Shown piece after piece: positions 58,893-64,000 of a DNA stretch of 64,000 nt (within the stretch, counting starts at the first letter, position 1; each line of letters opens with the position of its first letter). Origin of the DNA: Budorcas taxicolor (Eukaryota; Chordata; Mammalia; Artiodactyla; Bovidae); the NCBI RefSeq assembly GCF_023091745.1, contig NC_068925.1, positions 73,597,085 to 73,661,084 on the forward strand. Direction: 5' to 3'. Under the pieces are notes generated by a model. It made no database searches. It was not told the origin of the DNA and was given only the letters and a program-made list of their open reading frames with translations. Position numbers and translations under genes: made by a program.

Positions 58893-61134
58893 ACCACCAG
58901 ATGCTCAACACTGAAATCAGACTGATTATATTCTTTGCAGCCAAAGATGGAGAAGCTCTATAGAAGTCAGCAAAAACAAGACCGGGAGCTGACTGTGGCT
59001 CAGATCATGAGATCCTTATTGCCAAATTCAGACTGAAACTGAAGAAAGTAGGGAAAACCACTAGACCATTCAGGTATGACCTAAATCAAATCCCTTATGA
59101 TTATACAGTGGAAGTGAGAAATAGATTTAAGGGACTAGATCTGATAGATAGAGTGCCTGATGAACTATGGACAGAGGTTCATGACACTGTACAGGAGACA
59201 GGGATCAAGACCATCCCCATGGAAAAGAAATGCAAAAAAAAGCAAAATGGCTGTCTGAGGAGGACTTACAAATAGCTATGAAAAGAAAGAAGCCAAAAGC
59301 AAAGGAGAAAAGGAAAGATATTCCCATTTGAATGCAGAGTTCCAAAGAATAGCAAGGAGAGATAAGAAAGCCTTCTTCAGCGATCAATGCAAAGAAATAG
59401 AGGGAAACAACAAAATGGGAAAGACTAGAGATCTCTTCAAGAAAATTAGAGATACCAAGGGAACATTTCATGCAAAGATGGGCTCGATAAGGGACAGAAA
59501 TGGTCTGGACCTAACAGAAGCAGAAGATATTAAGAAGAGGTGGCAAGAACACACAGAAGAACTGTACGAAAAAGATCTTCACGACCCAGATAATCACAAT
59601 GGTGTGATCATTCACCTAGAGCCAGACATCCTGGGAGTGTGAAGTCAAGTGGAAGCATCACTACAAACAAAGCTAGTGGAGGTAATGGAATTCCAGTAGA
59701 GCTATTTCAAATCCTGAAAGATGATGCTGTGTAAGTGCTGCACTCAATATGCCAGCATGTTTGGAAAACTCAGCAGTGGCCACAGGACTGGAAAAGGTCA
59801 GTTTTCATTCCAATCCCAAAGAAAGGCAATGCCAAAGAATGCTCAAACTACCACACAATTGCACTCATTTCACATGCTAGTAAAGTAATACTCAAAATTC
59901 TCCAAGCCAGGCTTCAGTAATATGTGAACCGTGAACTTCCAGATGTTCAAGCCGGTTTTCGAAAAGGCAGAGGAACCAGAGATCAAATTGCCAACATCTG
60001 CTGGATCATCGAAAAAGCAAGAGAGTTCCAGAAAAACATCTATTTCTGCTTTATTGACTATGCCAAAGCCTTTGACTGTGTGGATCACAATAAACTGTGG
60101 AAAATTCTGAGAGAGATGGGAATACCAGACCACCTGACCTGCCTCTTGAGAAACCTATATGCAGGTCAGGAAGCAACAGTTAGAACTGGACATGGAACAA
60201 CAGCCTGGTTCCAAACAGGAAAAGGAGTACGTCAAGGCTGTATATTGTCACCCTGCTTATTTCACTTATATCCAGAGTACATCATAGGAAATGCTGGGCT
60301 TGAAGAAGCACAAGCTGGAATCAAGATTGCTGGGAGAAATATCAATAACTTCAGATACGCAGATGACATCACCCTTATGGCAGAAAGTGAAGAGGAACTA
60401 GAAAGCCTCTTGATGAAAGTGAAAGAGGAGAGTGAAAACGTTGGCTTAAAGCTCAACATTGAGAAAACGAAGATCATGGCATCCAGTCCCATCACTTCAT
60501 GGGAAATAGATGGGGAAACAGTGGAAACAGTGTCAGACTTTATTTTTGGGGGCTCCAAAATCACTGCAGATGGTGAGTGCAGCCATGAAATTAAAAGATG
60601 CTTACTCCTTGGAAGAAAAGTTATGACCAACCTAGATAGCATATTAAAAAGCAGAGATATTACTTTGCCAACAAAGGTCCATCTAGTCAAGGCTATGGTT
60701 TTTCCAGTGGTCATGTACAGATGTGAGAGGTTAGACTGTGAAGAAAGCTGAGTGCCAAAGAATTGATGCTTTTGAACTGTGGTGCTGGAGAAGACTCTTA
60801 AGAGTCCCTTGGACTGCAGGAGATCCAACCAGTCCATCCTAAAGGAGACCAGTTCTGGGTGTTCATTGGAAGGACTGATGTTGAGGCTGAAACTCCAATA
60901 CTTTGGCTACCTCATGAGAAGAGTTGACTTACTGGAAAGACCCTGATGCAGGGAGGTATTGGGGGCAGGAGGAGAAGGGAACGACAGAGGCTGAGATGGC
61001 TGGATGGCATCATCAACTCGATGCACATGAGTCTGGGTGCACTCCAGGAGTTGGTGATGGACACGGAGGCCTGATGTGCTGCGATTCATGGGGTCGCAAA
61101 GAGTTGCACACAACTGAGAGACTGAACTGAACTG
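58893..61134 (+). mobile_element. BovB LINE, 5'-truncated, longest RT frame in the window
   Basis: It runs from the endonuclease end (ctgaaatcagactgattatattc) through linker and RT to the tail tgaactgaactg. An 8-bp TSD, aaggaatc, lies at 58885-58892 and 61135-61142. The linker frame at 59328-59642 (NAEFQRIARRDKKAFFSDQ) is open; stops and frameshifts separate it from RT. The frame breaks again near 60740. Confidence 0.94.
59924..60751 (+). pseudogene. BovB reverse transcriptase domain, 275 open codons, YADD intact
   Basis: Palm and finger blocks are all in frame: DVQAGFRKGRGTRDQIANI, FCFIDYAKAFDCVDHNKL, GVRQGCILSPCLFHLYPEY, then RYADDITLMAE with the catalytic YADD at 60356-60367, then VGLKLNIEKTKIMAS. 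It lacks the endonuclease in frame and a BovB promoter, and the frame ends early at MYRCERLDCEES, so it is a remnant rather than an active gene. Confidence 0.9.
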
Positions 61135-61142
61135 AAGGAATC

Positions 61143-62143
61143 TGGAGACTAACACTCCTATTGCATTCAGGAAAAAACAGGATGCCATTATCATAATGAT
61201 TAGCATCCCTATACTCTTCATAACCACATGAAGACACCAAGACCCCTGGGCTTGCTTGCTCAGGGATGTTTTTCACTTAAAACCATTAGCCTTAAATATG
61301 CCTTCATTAGAACCAGGCCACTTAGTGCTCAGGCGATGAAGCTCTGAGGGAGGAAAATTTTTTCTCCTGCTCTTCTAGGTTCCTCGGCTGGTGTAACACT
61401 AACAGTAACAAAACACAGATTAATAAGAAAAACAAATTTCATTACATGTGCCAGGGAGTCCACAAGACAGTGAGAGTCAAGGAATGCCCTGATCTGAGGA
61501 ATGGGATGGGGTCTGGGGCTTCCCCGTGCAGGAAAGGAATTCACAGGAGTACCAGAAGAGCAGATGTTAGGGCAGTTAGAGCCTTGCCCTGCCCTGCAGA
61601 TGGTCTTTCAGATAAATACGTTCTCTCTGGTAATAGCTCTTTTTCTGGTACAGGCCCCCTACCCAAATTCTTTCAGATAGCTAAGTTAGAGGGAAACGTT
61701 GTTCCTGAGTCAGCTGGATCTTGATTGCCTTCGGCTCGGAATAATCCACGTGCCAAAGTGGCATCTTTGGGGGAGGGGCATATTCCATTTTCCTTCAAAA
61801 GTTATGGATTCAACAAGCATGCAGATCGGTTGATTAAGCTTAACCCAGAGGACAGCCAGTTGTTCTCCAAACCTCTGACACCGGCTACAGATGAGCCTGC
61901 AGAGGCTGTGCGGGTAGGTCAGAGTAAAGTAGCTTCTACTGCAACTTTGTCCATTATCAACACCTCACCTTCCAACCACTGCAGACCCTCCACTGTGGTC
62001 CCCTCTTATGTACAGATACAAGAGTCAAGTGACCAGGTCCTTTCCTTATAACGAGGGATTGCTGGGTGGGCAGGGCCAGAAAGTGTCAATACTATGCAGG
62101 TTACTCATTCAACCCATTAAAGCTGCCTACTAATGGTCCAGAA
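61143..62143. other. Intronic stretch, possible LTR-like repeat
   Basis: The text ggtacaggccccctacccaaattctttc and cctgagtcagctggatcttg recurs in mammalian genomes as I remember it. I cannot name the family. No exon. Confidence 0.3.
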
Positions 62144-62345
62144 GGCTGTCCAGGCGGCACAATGTTAAAAGAATCTGCCTGCCAATGCGGATGGGGGTTC
62201 TATCCCTGGGTCAGGAAGATCCCCTGGAGAAGGAAGTGGCAACCCACTCCAGTATTCCTGCCTGGAGAATCCCATGGACAGAGGAGCGTGGCAGGCTACA
62301 TACAGTCCATGGGGTTGCAAAGAGTCAGACACAGCCAACTAAGTG
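62144..62345 (+). mobile_element. Bov-tA SINE, diverged head
   Basis: ggcggcacaatgttaaaagaatc, ctatccctgggtcaggaag, complete Bov-A body to cagagtc-like cagacacagcc. Confidence 0.85.
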
Positions 62346-64000
62346 GGCATGTACACACTTACTAATGTTCCAAAAGGTTAGAGTCTCAGTGACGCATGAG
62401 TCCTCACAATATCACAGTCCTCACATTCAGAGACTGAAAAACCAGGCAAGTCTTTAAGACGCCAGCCTTCACAACGAGCTTCCAGTCACAGATGAGAGAC
62501 GGGAAGGCCCACGGGAGGGGAGCACAGAAGGGGAGCACCACTTGCCCCCTCGGGGCTGCTGACCCTCTTTGCTTGAGAGCATGCTGAAGCTTCAGCAGTC
62601 CCCAGGGCCCCTGGGCACACATCTATTTCAAGTTACAAATAAACACCATATAAAATAGATTCTTGGGAGGTTTGAGCAGAGGAGAGAGAGCAGGAGTCTG
62701 TACTCTTTAGTGCTGTAGAGCTGAGTCTCAACGCTAATAAAAAGGTCCTCAAAGCCTCAGTTTAATAACCACCAAGATTTCCTGGCTGCCTGCCTGTCTT
62801 CCCACCTTCCTCCTGAGAGGATGCTGAAAGCAGCTATCGGATTAAAAGAGGGAGGGTACAAAGAGCCAGCGGTTTGCGTGGGGCAAACTCGGATGTCTGT
62901 AGGATGCAGGTACATGTGCTTCCCTGTTTCACCAAGGGAGGGGGCTGAGAGGAGAGTGTGTCCTTCCCTGCTCCTAACCCTCCTCTCAACCTTTGCCCCA
63001 TCAGCAGATCCCAAACCCAGGGTCCACACTACCACCGCTTCTGGGGCACACGCCCCCTCTTATCAGCAACTGTACCATATCTCCCCCGGGCTCCCTTCTG
63101 ATCCCTGCCTCTCACCCCCATCCCCTGCCGGTCCTAATCTTCTCACTGTTATAACCGCGGTTAGGAAGAGGTTCACTATGAAACAAACGGGTACCACTCA
63201 AAAACAACTGTGTGGGTACAATGCCCTAGGGGTCTCCAGGTGAACGTGCTCTGAACACAAGTGCACTGAAGAAATGCCTGGCTGGAGGCTGAAGCGTTCC
63301 ATTCTTCTGGGTTTGTGGTGTGATGATTTTGAGGCAGCCATGCTGGACAGGGCCCACAGTCTTGACAGGTGTGAACTCTATATTTCCATGGTGGCACGGT
63401 AGGTTGGCCAACCAGGCAAAAGCAGAAGTGAACTGTTCGGGCAAAGGAGAGGCCAATTCTTTGTCCTCAGAAGCATCCAGTCTGACAAAGGGGTCCTGCT
63501 TACCGTGGTCCCACTGCATCAGGTCCTAAATTAAATCTCACCAGCCTGGCTTTTTAAACATCCTTCTCCAGCTGACTCCCTCCTATGCCATCAACTCCAT
63601 CTTATGAGTCTCCAAAATAGATTCTCCACTCCAATTAAAGAACTTCATTCTCTCCCATGTCTGAGCCCCACAACCATGCCAGTCCACCCCTCAATCAGAC
63701 AAGATCCCTGGCTGTTCTTTCCACCATCTGATCTTTCAAAATGGGCTCAGCATTCACTTCAAGGAAAATCTCCCTAGCTGATCCCACTGAATGTGGGTGG
63801 CCGATTCTTCATCTCTGCAAAATTCAGGTGTTCATCTCGGACTGAGTTATTCCTTTCAGACCAATTGATGTGCTATTTCTTACCAATTCTAAGCCACTAC
63901 ATCAGGTCTGAGGGTATGTGGGACTCCCCATTTCACAGTCAAGACACTGATCAGAGAATTGTAGCATTTCTCTCTTTATTTTCCCCCCCGAGTCTAAAGT
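62346..64000. other. HHAT upstream intron, nothing firm
   Basis: No exon. 63540-63830 is pyrimidine-rich with faint L2-like phrases (cttcaaggaaaatctccctagctgatccc). The preceding HHAT exon, which should end just before a YVYIP-type start, was not found here. Confidence 0.35.

Noticed and set aside
1475..62345. Many tRNA-like segments with B-box-like ggttcgatccctgg
   Set aside because: They are the heads of Bov-tA and CHR SINEs, followed by SINE bodies and often TSDs; none forms a stand-alone tRNA gene.

Overview
This window is ruminant (bovid-type) nuclear DNA. The diagnostic evidence is the repeat content: many copies of the RTE-type LINE BovB, tRNA-headed Bov-tA/Bov-A SINEs and BOV-A2, cetartiodactyl CHR-1/CHR-2 SINEs and a bovine-type L1 3' end, over an older mammalian layer (MIR, L2, L1M, MLT1 LTRs, a Tigger DNA transposon, a hAT fragment). 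There are no bacterial-style genes or operons.

The one cellular gene I can prove is HHAT (hedgehog acyltransferase, MBOAT family), on the minus strand. Two coding exons are present: 50748-50949 (residues about 349-415 in human numbering, with the catalytic His) and 17965-18109 (about 416-463). They are separated by a 32.6 kb intron. The intron upstream of the first exon runs off the right edge. The intron downstream of the second runs off the left edge; I could not find the final exon (about 30 residues), so it probably lies beyond position 1. Nearly the whole window is therefore HHAT intron.

Layout: 1-5300 older repeats (Tigger with a duplicated end, MIR, MLT1, L1M); 5312-8576 a near full-length, decayed BovB; 9.9-10.5 kb MLT1 plus SINE; 12.6-13.8 kb antisense BovB; 17.97-18.11 kb HHAT exon; 19.7-24.4 kb nested SINEs, a near-perfect 148-bp inverted repeat and another BovB; 25.4-27.5 kb a scrambled BovB with its GC-rich tandem-repeat 5' UTR; 27.5-34.6 kb L1 elements, one inverted in the twin-priming manner and holding two BovB copies in opposite orientation; 36.1 kb a compound CT/AT microsatellite; 41.1-42.8 kb an inverted BovB cluster; 44.4-46.6 kb BovB ends and an LTR fragment; 49.2-50.4 kb a three-layer nest of insertions; 50.7 kb HHAT exon; 51-64 kb more BovB 3' ends and SINEs, including a BovB at 58893-61134 with an open 275-codon reverse transcriptase segment.

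I did not find an undescribed functional system. The interest lies in the intronic inverted repeats, the rearranged BovB/L1 copies, and insertions that can be ordered in time from target-site duplications (TSDs). Repeat names come from remembered consensus patterns, and boundaries are approximate except where a TSD fixes them.
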